A stretch of 64,000 nucleotides of DNA from Demequina salsinemoris. GTDB taxonomy: Bacteria; Actinomycetota; Actinomycetes; Actinomycetales; Demequinaceae. The position numbers and the translations under genes were made by a program. Under the pieces are notes generated by a model. It saw nothing but the letters and a program-made list of their open reading frames with translations, was not told the DNA's origin and did not search any database. How positions within the stretch are numbered: the stretch's first letter is position 1; the number at the start of each line of letters is the position of its first letter. Where the stretch lies: assembly GCF_000974805.1 (NCBI RefSeq), contig NZ_BBQZ01000007.1, positions 62,001-126,000 of the forward strand, in the 5' to 3' direction. This document shows, in pieces, positions 50,958 to 58,619 of this stretch.

Positions 50958-51521
50958 CTACAGGCCCAGGTCCTCGAGCCCGTACAGGTACAGGTAGGGA
51001 AGGCCCTCGGCCTCGATCTTCTCCTTCGCGCCGGTGTCTCGGTCCACGATCACGGCGACGGCCACGACCTCGGCACCGGCCTCGCGCAGCGCCTCGACCG
51101 CGGTGAGCACCGATCCGCCCGTCGTCGACGTGTCCTCGACGGCGACGACCCTACGGCCCGCGACGTCCGGCCCCTCGATCCGACGCTGCAGCCCGTGCGC
51201 CTTGGACTCCTTGCGCACCACGAACGAGTCGAGCTCGAGCCCGCGCGACGCGGCCGCGTGCATGAGCGCGGTCGCAACCGGGTCCGCGCCGAGCGTGAGA
51301 CCCCCCACCGCGTCGACGTCGGCGGGGCCGAATCCGGCCTCCTCGAGCGCGTCGAGCAGCACGTGTCCGACGAGCGGCGCCGCACGGTGGTGCAGCGTGA
51401 TGCGGCGCAGGTCCACGTAGTAGTCGGCCTCCTTGCCGGAGGCCAGGGTGATGCGGCCGTGCACCACGGCCAGGTCCTTGATGAGATCGCGGAGCTGCTC
51501 GCGAGGCGTACCGGAGGTCAT
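50958..51521 (-). CDS. pyrE: Orotate phosphoribosyltransferase
   Basis: Pyrimidine enzyme making OMP from orotate and PRPP, 187 residues. The PRPP loop is VVAVEDTSTTGGS; the N-terminal SGKEADYYVDLR and the flexible loop VRKESKAHGLQRRIEG are typical of PyrE. A TAGGCT -10 box (51534-51529, - strand) lies 7 nt before the ATG at 51521, predicting a leaderless mRNA. The palindromic repeat at 51563 lies just upstream, beyond the promoter. Confidence 0.96.
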   Translation of the reverse strand: MTSGTPREQLRDLIKDLAVVHGRITLASGKEADYYVDLRRITLHHRAAPLVGHVLLDALEEAGFGPADVDAVGGLTLGADPVATALMHAAASRGLELDSFVVRKESKAHGLQRRIEGPDVAGRRVVAVEDTSTTGGSVLTAVEALREAGAEVVAVAVIVDRDTGAKEKIEAEGLPYLYLYGLEDLGL

Positions 51522-51562
51522 GGCCCCCAGCCTACCGACGCATCGTCCCGAGTCTCCCGCTT

Positions 51563-51661
51563 CATGCACTGCGCACGGATCCGAATCCGACACCCCGACG
51601 ACACGCCGACACGAGCGGCGACACGCTCGCGCGCCGCGCGTGAATCCGTGCGCAGCGCATG
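51563..51661 (-). repeat. ~100-bp palindromic intergenic repeat, copy 2 (inverted relative to copy 1)
   Basis: The terminal arms (51563-51580 and 51644-51661) match at 17 of 18 positions. The reverse complement of the whole element aligns with 19749-19849 through arms and interior, with scattered differences and a 2-bp length change. It occupies the spacer between pyrE and the SDR gene. A GGACGATGC word (complement at 51540) lies 15 bp outside it. Confidence 0.8.
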
Positions 51662-51673
51662 GGGTGGTGCGAG

Positions 51674-52438
51674 TCAGCCCTCGCTCTGACTCCTGCGACG
51701 ACGGGTGAGGCGCGCGGGCAGGAGCCGCAGGCCCGCGCCCGCGAGCCCGTACATCGCCGACGGCGTCACGACCGTCTGGCCGCGGCGCAAGGCCGCGAGC
51801 GCGCTCGTCACCACCTGCTCGGGCTCGAGCCACAGCGCCGAGGGGAACTCGTCGCGCATGTGGACGAGCTCGTCGGAGTCGTGGAACGACGTCTCGACCA
51901 GGCCCGGCAGGACCACCGTCGCCGTCACAGGAGTGTCCGCGAGCTGCCCCGCGAGCGCCTGCGTGAACTCCACGACCCACCGCTTGTGCGCGGCGTACGT
52001 CGAATTGCCCAGGTGCGCCGCGATCGATGCGACGTTGAGGATCGCGCCATGCCCGCGGGAGATCATGCCCGGCAACGCGGCGTGGCTCAACCGCATCGGC
52101 GCGGTCACGAGGACATCGAGCATGCGCTTCTCGTCCTCCCACGTGCTGCCGAGGAAGCCCTTTCCCAGCCCGAAGCCGGCATTGTTCACGAGCAGGCTGA
52201 CCGGGTTGTCGGGATCGGCCACACGCGCGGCGACGAGCTCGAGTCCTTCCGGGTCGGCAAGGTCGGCGGCGAGGATCTCCGCGCGCTGCCCCGTGGCCGA
52301 GGCGATCACATCCGCGATCTCGCTCAAGCGATCGCGCGAGCGCGCCACCAGCACCACGTCGTGTCCCGCGGTGGCGAGCTGCCACGCGAACTCCTCGCCC
52401 AGGCCCGCTGAGGCCCCCGTCACCAGTGCCGTCGCCAT
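51674..52438 (-). CDS. Short-chain dehydrogenase/reductase
   Basis: NAD(P)-dependent SDR of 254 residues: cofactor motif TGASAGLG (7-14), LLVNNAGFG, the catalytic Ser in VASIAAHLG and the Tyr-x3-Lys pair in STYAAHKRWV. The Arg after strand 2 (VARSRDRL) suggests NADPH. It resembles DltE/YdfG-type enzymes; the substrate is unknown. A TAGCCT -10 box (52450-52445) lies 6 nt before the ATG, so the mRNA is probably leaderless. The C-terminus is basic. Confidence 0.9.
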   Translation of the reverse strand: MATALVTGASAGLGEEFAWQLATAGHDVVLVARSRDRLSEIADVIASATGQRAEILAADLADPEGLELVAARVADPDNPVSLLVNNAGFGLGKGFLGSTWEDEKRMLDVLVTAPMRLSHAALPGMISRGHGAILNVASIAAHLGNSTYAAHKRWVVEFTQALAGQLADTPVTATVVLPGLVETSFHDSDELVHMRDEFPSALWLEPEQVVTSALAALRRGQTVVTPSAMYGLAGAGLRLLPARLTRRRRSQSEG

Positions 52439-52519
52439 GGCACCAGGCTACTGGGACCCGGAACGGCCCCGCCTCGCCCCGCGCGCCGCACCACCACGCG
52501 AGCCCGTACCCTGGTCGCC

Positions 52520-53305
52520 ATGCGTCTCGCCACCTGGAATGTGAACTCCGTCCGCGCCCGCGAGGAGCGGATCCTCGACTGGCTCCGCCGCTCCGAGACC
52601 GACGTGCTCGCGATGCAGGAGATCAAGTGCAAGCCCGAGCAGTTCCCGCTCGCGGGCTTCGAGGAGCTCGGCTACGAGGTCGCGATCCACGGCCTCAACC
52701 AGTGGAACGGCGTCGCCATCGCCTCACGCGTGGGCCTGGACGATGTTCAGGTCGGCTTCCCCGCCCAGCCCGCCTTCGGCAAGCCCGGCCAGGAGCCGGT
52801 GGTCGAGGCTCGCGCGCTCGGCGCGGTGGCTGGCGGCGTGCGGGTGTGGAGCCTGTACGTGCCCAACGGGCGCGGCCTGAACGACCCTCACTACGCGTAC
52901 AAGCTGGACTTCCTGGCGAAGCTGCGCGACGCATCGTCCGCGTGGAAGGACGAGCCGACCGCGCTCGTGGGCGACTTCAATGTCGCCCCGCTTCCGGCGG
53001 ACATCTGGTCGGAGGAGGACTCGGAGGCCGAGACCCACGTGACGCCCGAGGCGCGCGCGGCCTTCGCGGCGCTCGCCGATCCTGGCTATGAGGAGCTGTC
53101 GCGGCGCTTCCTGCCGGACGACGGCACCTACACGTTCTGGGACTACAAGCAGCTGCGCTTCCCCAAGAACGAGGGGATGCGGATCGACTTCGTCTACGCG
53201 TCGCAGCCGCTCGCGGCGCGGACCACGGGCTGCACGATCGTGCGGGACGAGCGCAAGGGCAAGGGCGCGTCGGACCACGTGCCCGTGGTCATCGAGATCG
53301 ACTGA
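52520..53305 (+). CDS. xth: Exodeoxyribonuclease III
   Basis: AP endonuclease/3'-5' exonuclease of base-excision repair, 261 residues. Motifs: LATWNVNSVRAR, LAMQEIKCKPEQF (metal-binding Glu), SLYVPNGRG, VGDFNVAPLPADIW and the final ASDHVPVVIE with the catalytic His. The TACCCT -10 box (52507-52512) lies 7 nt before the ATG, so it is probably leaderless and divergent from the SDR gene. A four-unit tandem repeat follows the stop. Confidence 0.96.
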   Translation: MRLATWNVNSVRAREERILDWLRRSETDVLAMQEIKCKPEQFPLAGFEELGYEVAIHGLNQWNGVAIASRVGLDDVQVGFPAQPAFGKPGQEPVVEARALGAVAGGVRVWSLYVPNGRGLNDPHYAYKLDFLAKLRDASSAWKDEPTALVGDFNVAPLPADIWSEEDSEAETHVTPEARAAFAALADPGYEELSRRFLPDDGTYTFWDYKQLRFPKNEGMRIDFVYASQPLAARTTGCTIVRDERKGKGASDHVPVVIEID

Positions 53306-53315
53306 GTCGAGGCGT

Positions 53316-53379
53316 TGCTGAGTCAGTGCGCTGCTGAGCCAGTGCGCTGCTGAGCCAGTGCGCTGCTGAATCAATGCGC
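53316..53379. repeat. Four-unit 16-bp tandem repeat after xth
   Basis: The unit TGCTGAGYCAGTGCGC occurs four times without spacers (53316-53331, 53332-53347, 53348-53363, 53364-53379); the last unit is diverged. The fourth copy reaches into the stop codon and last residues of the convergent LRV gene. It may act as a shared 3' end, and copy number may vary by slippage. Confidence 0.85.
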
Positions 53380-53913
53380 AGTGCGGGCGCCGATGGCGCG
53401 CTGCACGGCGGGGTCCCCGAGGGACGAGAGCCACTCGAGCAGGCTGGCGGGCGTGGCCGGGTTGGCCGCCACGACCGGCCGCAGCGTGGGCTCCGCATAG
53501 GCGATCTCGGCCAGGTCCTCGGCACGCGCGGTCGGGTCCGCGGCGAGGGCATGACCCTCGTGAAGAGTCTCATCGACCGCGTCATCGACGATCGGAGCGG
53601 AAGAATCCCCCTGGGCGCTCATGGCGGGGTCCCGATCACGTCGCTCAGCGGCCCCCACCGCCAAGGCGTCACGAATCAGGACCCCGATGACCATGAGCGG
53701 CACCAAGGGCAGCACCCACAGCAAAGGCGGGTAGCTCGCTTCCTCAATCGTCGCCAGAGCGGCCGCGGCCCCGACGAACACCACAGCGCCGATGGCAAAC
53801 GCGCGGCGAGATGTCAGGGTCAGTTCTACTCTGGGCAGACGTGAGGACGCGACGATCCCTGCAAACAGAACCCCCGTGATGCCGAGAACGAATTCCTCCG
53901 CCGACCAGTGCAT
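53371..53913 (-). CDS. Membrane protein with variant leucine-rich repeat (LRV) C-terminus
   Basis: A 180-residue protein. Three hydrophobic segments (about 8-23, 36-53 and 60-80) are followed by a ~60-residue linker and an LRV-like helical domain (ADPTARAEDLAEIAYAEPTL, VAANPATPASLLEWLSSLGD). LRV domains in actinobacteria are common in proteins of unknown role. The AAGGAGAAG ribosome site precedes the ATG. The frame is open upstream without coding signs. The gene is divergent from the NarL-type operon; its 3' end overlaps the tandem repeat. Confidence 0.78.
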   Translation of the reverse strand: MHWSAEEFVLGITGVLFAGIVASSRLPRVELTLTSRRAFAIGAVVFVGAAAALATIEEASYPPLLWVLPLVPLMVIGVLIRDALAVGAAERRDRDPAMSAQGDSSAPIVDDAVDETLHEGHALAADPTARAEDLAEIAYAEPTLRPVVAANPATPASLLEWLSSLGDPAVQRAIGARTAH

Positions 53914-53971
53914 CACTTCTCCTTGCTGGAACCAGACCCGCCTCTCGACGAGCCTGTTATGAGACTGCCAT

Positions 53972-54025
53972 CGGGTGACACCCGCGAAAAGCCCCCACTT
54001 ATGGGGGCACCAGAACGGGGGTGTC
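53972..54025. promoter_or_regulatory. Nested palindromes before the NarL-type operon
   Basis: Three overlapping dyads lie here: CGGGTG-A-CACCCG (53972-53984), GCCCCCA-CTTA-TGGGGGC (53991-54008), and the outer pair TGACACCC/GGGTGTCA (53977-53984 with 54018-54025). The middle dyad plus flank matches the LuxR/FAD-oxidoreductase operator at 21474-21493. TAGAGT at about 54026-54031 may be the -10. These look like regulator sites for the two-component operon and perhaps the divergent LRV gene. Confidence 0.65.
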
Positions 54026-54063
54026 AGTAGAGTGAGCGCAGAGATCTGGACTGGGGGTGGGCG

Positions 54064-54702
54064 ATGCCCATGCGCACCATCGCGCTCGTGGAGGACCACG
54101 CGCTGATCGCCTTCGGCTTCCGCGACCTCATCGCGTCCACCGAGGACCTCACGCTGGCAGGGTCCGTCGAGACTGCTGCGGAGCTCGCGACGCTCGGGAC
54201 CCCGCTCGACCTCGTCGTCCTCGACCTCCGGCTCGCGGACGCCTCCCTGCCGGCCGACAACGTCGCCGCGATCCACGCGTTGGGCGCCCACGCCCTCATC
54301 TACACGGGCGCTGACGACCGCCGTCTCATCCAGTCGGCCGCGCGCTCAGGCGCGCTCGGCCTGATCCGCAAGTCGGCGGCCCCCGACGTCCTGCTGGACG
54401 CGATCCGCACCGCCGCCGAGGGCCGCGAGGTGTTCAGCGCCGACTGGGCGGCCGCGATCGACGCGGACGCCGCGCTCACCGACGCCAAGCTCTCCCAGCG
54501 GGAGCAGGAGATCCTCGGGCTGTACGCCTCTGGCGAGACGGCCACCTCGGTCGCGATCCGCACGGGGCTGTCGAAGGAGACGGTCGCCGACTACGTGAGC
54601 CGGATCCGCAAGAAGTACGCCGAGGCGGGCCGCCCCGCCCACTCGCGCGTGGACCTGTACAAGCGGGCGGTCGAGGACGGGTACCTGGGGACGTCCGAGT
54701 GA
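54064..54702 (+). CDS. Response regulator, NarL/LuxR family
   Basis: A 212-residue DNA-binding response regulator. The receiver (about 5-120) has Glu10/Asp11 and phospho-acceptor Asp54 (VVLDLRLADASLP). The LuxR helix-turn-helix lies at about 140-200 (LSQREQEILGLYASGETATS, LSKETVADYVSRIRKKYAEA). The kinase gene overlaps its stop. GGGGGTGGG before the ATG may serve as ribosome site. Its own promoter region holds the palindrome shared with the 21.5-kb operator, so it may bind both places; this is an inference. Confidence 0.9.
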   Translation: MPMRTIALVEDHALIAFGFRDLIASTEDLTLAGSVETAAELATLGTPLDLVVLDLRLADASLPADNVAAIHALGAHALIYTGADDRRLIQSAARSGALGLIRKSAAPDVLLDAIRTAAEGREVFSADWAAAIDADAALTDAKLSQREQEILGLYASGETATSVAIRTGLSKETVADYVSRIRKKYAEAGRPAHSRVDLYKRAVEDGYLGTSE

Positions 54703-55928
54703 TGGCAGGCGCCGCCACGGTCCCCGACGCCCCCGACGCTCCCGTCCGCTCGACCGCGGGCACCACATCCCCCGGCCCCGCCGCCGAGCGGATGCTGCGC
54801 AACGTGTACCTGTCGTGCGGCATCGGCGGGCTGGTCTTCGCCGCGCTCCTGCTCCCGCGCGCCACCGATCAGCTGCAGTACCTCAGGCCCGTCTACGGTG
54901 AGGCGCTGATCCTCGTCGGGCTCATCGCGCCGATCAGCCTTGCCGTCCTCGCCCGCTGGGCCCCGCTGCGCGTCATGCGGGCCGTGGCAGGCGCGACCGT
55001 CATCACGTTCGCGGTGCTGCACCTGATCTTCCCGCTGTGCCTGACGGACGGCCTCCACTCGCTCGACGGCGCGCCGTGGCTGCAGGGGATCAACGCGCTG
55101 CACGCGGTCATCGCGACCGTCGTGTGGCAGAACCAGTGGGTGTGGCTGTACGGCGTCGCGCAGGCGCCGATCGTGATGGTCACGCAGATGGCCTCACGCG
55201 CGGAGTCCGCGGCGGCCGCCTTCCAGGACGCGATCGGCGGCACGCTCTACGCGCTCATCCTCATGGGCATGTCGCTCGCGGTCGTGCGCACCGCCGCGAA
55301 GGTGGACGAGGCCGCGGGCCGAGCGCGCGACGAGGCTGCCGCACAGGCTCGCGCGAAGGCGCTCGAACGCGAGGAGAACCGCATCAACGCGATCGTCCAC
55401 GACGACGTCATGTCGGTGCTGTACGCCGCCGCCGGCCCCTCGTCGACGGACGGCCTCCAGGACCGGGCCGCCGAGGCGCTCGAGGAGATCGAGAGGCTCG
55501 CCGAGGACGTCTCCCCCGCCCGCGACTACCTTCCCGAGGAGCTCGTGGCGATGCTGAGGTCGACCGCCCTCGACGCGTCGCACGACGTGAGGTACCACGC
55601 TGCATGGGAGGGCGACGAGAGGATCCCCTCCGACGTGGCGGTCGCCATCTCGGAGGCGCTCGGGGAGGCGTTGCGCAACAGCCTGCGCCATGCCGGCCCC
55701 GCGGAGGTCGTCACCCGTCGCGTCGAGGTCGACGCCAGGCCGAGCGCCGTGAACGTCACGTGCGTCGACGACGGGGAAGGCTTCGACGGCAAGCGGGTAT
55801 CCACGCGCAGGCTCGGGATCCGAGTGAGCATCATCGACCGCATGAGCGCGCTCGAAGGCGGCGCCGCAGGCGTCTCGAGCGCGCTCGGCGAGGGCACGTC
55901 GGTCTACCTGAGATGGAAGCGGCCATGA
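54699..55928 (+). CDS. Sensor histidine kinase of the NarL-type system
   Basis: A 409-residue kinase with about five N-terminal membrane segments (within about 28-195) and little extracellular sequence. A coiled coil (about 200-232, rich in Ala/Glu/Arg) leads to the phospho-His site INAIVHDDVMSVLYAA (His234), a HisKA_3-like HD motif. The ATPase domain has EALGEALRNSLRHAG (N-box), DDGEGFD (G1) and ends GEGTSVYLRWKRP. The start is GTG 54699 or ATG 54702, both overlapping the regulator stop. The gene after it encodes a related protein without the catalytic boxes. Confidence 0.88.
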   Translation: MMAGAATVPDAPDAPVRSTAGTTSPGPAAERMLRNVYLSCGIGGLVFAALLLPRATDQLQYLRPVYGEALILVGLIAPISLAVLARWAPLRVMRAVAGATVITFAVLHLIFPLCLTDGLHSLDGAPWLQGINALHAVIATVVWQNQWVWLYGVAQAPIVMVTQMASRAESAAAAFQDAIGGTLYALILMGMSLAVVRTAAKVDEAAGRARDEAAAQARAKALEREENRINAIVHDDVMSVLYAAAGPSSTDGLQDRAAEALEEIERLAEDVSPARDYLPEELVAMLRSTALDASHDVRYHAAWEGDERIPSDVAVAISEALGEALRNSLRHAGPAEVVTRRVEVDARPSAVNVTCVDDGEGFDGKRVSTRRLGIRVSIIDRMSALEGGAAGVSSALGEGTSVYLRWKRP

Positions 55929-56977
55929 GCGGCGTCGGCGCCCGGATCGCGACGGACACGGTCAGCCTCCTGAGGCTCGACTCGCGGAAGGCGCAGCTGC
56001 TGCTCGCGTTCTACGGCGTCGCGAACATGGTCTTCGTCGTGATGACGGCGGACCTGGTCCGCAGCCCGTGGGTCTCGCTCACCGCGGTGCTGCTGGTCAT
56101 GGTCGCCGCGTCGCTCCTCATCCAACCGGGCACCGACCCGTTCCCGCTGCGGGAGAGCTGGTTCGTGGTGGCGGTCGTGGTGCTCACCACCACGATGGTG
56201 TCGTGGAACCTCCCCGTCGAGGGGGAGCTCGGGCGCGCGACCTGGCATCAGGGAGCGAACGCCTGGCTGCTGTTCTTCATGTCGATCCGCAGACGCAGCG
56301 GCCTCGCGTGGCTCGGCTTCGGGCTGATGACGGCCATCACCGCGGCCTGGGGCCTCTCCTCGGGGCGCGGGGCGCTTACCGCGGTGCTGATGCTTCAGAG
56401 CCACGCCGCGACCCTCGTCGTCGCCGCGCTCTTCGGCAGTGGCCTGCACAGGGCCGCGCGCGAGATCAACGCGTTCGCCGAGCTGACCGAGCAGGCCGCC
56501 GAGGCGTCGGCCATGACGCAGGCCCGGCGCGAGATCCGGCGCCGCCGGGCGACCGAGGTGCGCGAGATCGCGAGCCGACCGCTCGAGCGGATCGTCGCGG
56601 GAGAGAGCTTCGACGAGTCCGACAGGCGCGAGATCGGCGCCACCGAGGCGGCGTTGCGGGACCTCGTGCGCGCCCGTGGCCTCACCTCGCCCGCGATCGT
56701 CACGGCCGCCAGCGCCGCCCGCCGTCGCGGAGTGGACGTCACCCTGCTCGACGACCGGTCGACGACGATCGCCGACGGCGACGTGATGACCCGGCTGTCG
56801 CACGCTGTCGCCCGCTTCCTCGACGATGCCGATGACGGCGCGGTGACCGTGCGGCTGCTGCCCGAAGGCCGCCACGCGCTGGTGACGGGCGTCGCTCAGG
56901 CTGGCGACAGCATCGTCCGGTTGGAGCTGGACGATGCGGGGGCGCCTGTGGAGCTCGAGGCGCCGGCGGGCGACTGA
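55925..56977 (+). CDS. Degenerate sensor-kinase-like membrane protein
   Basis: A 350-residue protein with about five membrane segments in the first ~180 residues, laid out like the preceding kinase, then a coiled-coil stretch (TQARREIRRRRATEVREIAS). Where the kinase has its His and ATP-binding boxes, this protein has ASRPLERIVAGESFDESDRR and a C-terminal domain with no N-, G1- or G2-box. It is probably a pseudokinase partner that senses or restrains the kinase. The ATG at 55925 overlaps the kinase stop (ATGA). Two GGACGATGC words lie near its 3' end (56910 as complement, 56929). Confidence 0.7.
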   Translation: MSGVGARIATDTVSLLRLDSRKAQLLLAFYGVANMVFVVMTADLVRSPWVSLTAVLLVMVAASLLIQPGTDPFPLRESWFVVAVVVLTTTMVSWNLPVEGELGRATWHQGANAWLLFFMSIRRRSGLAWLGFGLMTAITAAWGLSSGRGALTAVLMLQSHAATLVVAALFGSGLHRAAREINAFAELTEQAAEASAMTQARREIRRRRATEVREIASRPLERIVAGESFDESDRREIGATEAALRDLVRARGLTSPAIVTAASAARRRGVDVTLLDDRSTTIADGDVMTRLSHAVARFLDDADDGAVTVRLLPEGRHALVTGVAQAGDSIVRLELDDAGAPVELEAPAGD

Positions 56978-57045
56978 CACGGCCCCGGGCGATGCTGGGG
57001 AGGGCGCGCGGAAGGCCGTGGAGCCGCTCGGGCGGGGATACGCGA

Positions 57046-57071
57046 AAGGCCGGAACTGGTGTCCCGGCCTT
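57046..57071. terminator. Bidirectional terminator-like hairpin
   Basis: Perfect 8-bp arms AAGGCCGG and CCGGCCTT (57046-57053, 57064-57071) lie between the end of the NarL-type operon and the 3' end of tRNA-Arg, and could serve both strands. Confidence 0.65.
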
Positions 57072-57081
57072 CGACGTTCAG

Positions 57082-57154
57082 CGCGCCCGGAGGGATTCGA
57101 ACCCCCAACCTTCTGATCCGTAGTCAGATGCTCTATCCGTTGAGCTACGGGCGC
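57082..57154 (-). tRNA. tRNA-Arg (anticodon ACG)
   Basis: A 73-nt cloverleaf on the - strand: acceptor arms GCGCCCG/CGGGCGC, D-arm with TAGCTCAACGGATAGAGCA, anticodon stem TCTGA/TCAGA with loop CTACGGA (anticodon ACG), T-loop GGTTCGAATCC. The CCA end is not encoded. It reads CGN codons through inosine at the first anticodon position. Confidence 0.95.
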
Positions 57155-57222
57155 GTGGCCCTTGCGGGCCGAGAGACAACTATACACGAATCCAGAGGAC
57201 CCGATGCACAGTCGGCTCGGAG

Positions 57223-57309
57223 CGGAGACGGTGGGATTCGAACCCACGGATAGGTTGCCCCATCACATCCTTAGCAGGGATGCACCTTCGGCCACTCGGT
57301 CACGTCTCC
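57223..57309 (-). tRNA. tRNA-Ser (anticodon GCT)
   Basis: An 87-nt class II tRNA with a long variable arm. Acceptor arms GGAGACG/CGTCTCC, anticodon loop CTGCTAA (GCT), T-loop GGTTCGAATCC. The CCA end is not encoded. It reads AGC/AGU. Confidence 0.95.
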
Positions 57310-57380
57310 TCGGCACCAAGGCCGGGGACCAGGGTACCGGTCGCGGGACCCGCCGAGCAACGCGCAGCACATCCCGTGAG

Positions 57381-57468
57381 CGGAGAGTGTGGGATTCGAA
57401 CCCACGGAGACGGGTTACGCCTCAACGGTTTTCAAGACCGTCACCTTCGGCCGCTCGGTCAACTCTCC
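57381..57468 (-). tRNA. tRNA-Ser (anticodon TGA)
   Basis: An 88-nt class II tRNA with a long variable arm. Acceptor arms GGAGAGT/ACTCTCC, anticodon loop CTTGAAA (TGA), T-loop GGTTCGAATCC. Its first 10 nt are also the last codons and stop of the PIN-domain gene on the same strand. It reads UCA and other UCN codons. Confidence 0.95.
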
Positions 57469-57923
57469 TTCTTGGGCGAGGCGGCCGGGGCCGCCGCAGC
57501 ACCGGGCCCATTCTGCCAGCCTTCCGGCAACCCAGGGCTCACGACCTCGAGCCCGTACAGCGCTGCCACGCGCGCGAGCTCGGCGTCGTAGGTCGCGATC
57601 GTGTCGATCGCGGGGTGCGCGGCAGCCGCACCCAGGTGCAGCGCGGCGAAGGGCTTGAGGACTGCCGCCGCGTGGGTCGAGACCGTGACGTTCTGATCCG
57701 AGAACCTGATGAGCGGCATCCTCGCGCGGATCACCTCGACGACCTCGAAGGCCTTCTCCTTCTCCTCGCGCGGATACAGCTCGGCGGCCTGACGCAGCTC
57801 GGTGAGGCCCAGCTGCGTCGTCGCGACCTGCTGGATCCGGGGCACGACCCAACGGTTCCACTCCTCGAAGTACCGCACCCCTGGCAGGAAGCGGCACAGC
57901 GCGGTGCCGTCGACGTAGATCAC
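57459..57923 (-). CDS. PIN-domain protein (VapC-like), overlapping tRNA-Ser
   Basis: A 154-residue PIN-fold RNase-like protein with the acidic residues Asp5 (YVDGTAL), Glu42 (LTELRQA), Asp107 (AIDTIATYD) and Asp113, which fit a VapC active site. It has an Ala/Pro-rich C-terminal tail ending PKKES, whose last codons are the 5' end of the tRNA-Ser(TGA) gene. No antitoxin gene lies next to it. A TAGCCT -10 box lies 6 nt before the GTG start at 57923 (leaderless). The same transcript would enter the tRNA. It may be an orphan toxin or an RNA-processing enzyme. Confidence 0.82.
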   Translation of the reverse strand: MIYVDGTALCRFLPGVRYFEEWNRWVVPRIQQVATTQLGLTELRQAAELYPREEKEKAFEVVEVIRARMPLIRFSDQNVTVSTHAAAVLKPFAALHLGAAAAHPAIDTIATYDAELARVAALYGLEVVSPGLPEGWQNGPGAAAAPAASPKKES

Positions 57924-57950
57924 GCCTCAAGGCTAGCCGCCCCCGGACGC

Positions 57951-57992
57951 GACGAGGCCGCGCCCCGCCCATGGCGGAGGCGCGGCCTCGTC
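57951..57992 (-). terminator. Strong terminator-like hairpin after the conservon
   Basis: Perfect 14-bp arms GACGAGGCCGCGCC and complement (57951-57964, 57979-57992) with a 14-nt loop lie 22 bp beyond the cvnD stop, read on the - strand. Confidence 0.8.
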
Positions 57993-58013
57993 TGACGATG
58001 CTGGGCCCGGGGC

Positions 58014-58619
58014 TCAGGCGCCCTTGAGACGCTTCATCGCGAGCTGGACGACCGCGATGAGGGCCTGCTTGGTGGCGGCCTTCTCACGCGCGTCCGTGTA
58101 CATGATCGGCGTGTCCATCCCGATGCCGAGCGCCTCGCGCACGTCCTCGAGCTGGTGACGGGCGACGCCGTCGAAGCAGTTGACGCAGACGACGAACGGG
58201 ATGCCCTTGCCCTCGAAGTAGTCGACGGCGGGGAAGCACTGATCCAGGCGCTCCGTGTCGACGAGGACGACGGCGCCGATCGCGCCGCGCACCAGGTCGT
58301 CCCACATGAAGAGGAAGCGGTCCTGGCCCGGGGTGCCGAACAGGTACAGCCACAGCGCGCCTGGCAGCGCGATGCGGCCGAAGTCCATGGCGACGGTGGT
58401 CGTGGTCTTACGGTCGCTGACGCCGCCGGCGTCGTCGACACCGATCGACTTCTCGGTCATCGCCGCCTCGGTGTTGAGGGGGTCGATGTCCGAGATCGAG
58501 CCGATGAACGTGGTCTTGCCGACGGCGAAGCCGCCAGCGATCACGATCTTGACGACGGTGGGCGCGACGTGTGGCGCGGTGGCCGCCGGCGCGTACGCGT
58601 CAGAGGGCTGCGATGCCAT
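58014..58619 (-). CDS. cvnD: Small GTPase-like protein of the conservon (CvnD)
   Basis: A 201-residue Ras-like GTPase of the type in Streptomyces conservons. The G1 loop is IVIAGGFAVGKTTFIG. The G2/G3 region has TTTTVAMDFGRI and LFGTPGQDRFLFMWDDL, and the G4-like motif is VVCVNCFDG. The first ~22 residues are a Pro/Ala-rich lead. The ATG at 58619 is preferred over GTG 58628 because GGAGAG lies 8 nt upstream. It overlaps cvnC by 20 bp. It acts with the histidine-kinase-like CvnA and the Roadblock protein CvnB in a membrane-linked G-protein-like complex in the family. Confidence 0.92.
   Translation of the reverse strand: MASQPSDAYAPAATAPHVAPTVVKIVIAGGFAVGKTTFIGSISDIDPLNTEAAMTEKSIGVDDAGGVSDRKTTTTVAMDFGRIALPGALWLYLFGTPGQDRFLFMWDDLVRGAIGAVVLVDTERLDQCFPAVDYFEGKGIPFVVCVNCFDGVARHQLEDVREALGIGMDTPIMYTDAREKAATKQALIAVVQLAMKRLKGA

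Noticed and set aside
53316..53379. Tandem repeat considered as a CRISPR array or attachment site
   Set aside because: There are no spacers, no integrase and no partner copy elsewhere in the window.
57082..57468. tRNA cluster considered as an integration site of a genomic island
   Set aside because: No integrase, no repeat of a tRNA 3' end and no change in base composition is visible on either side.
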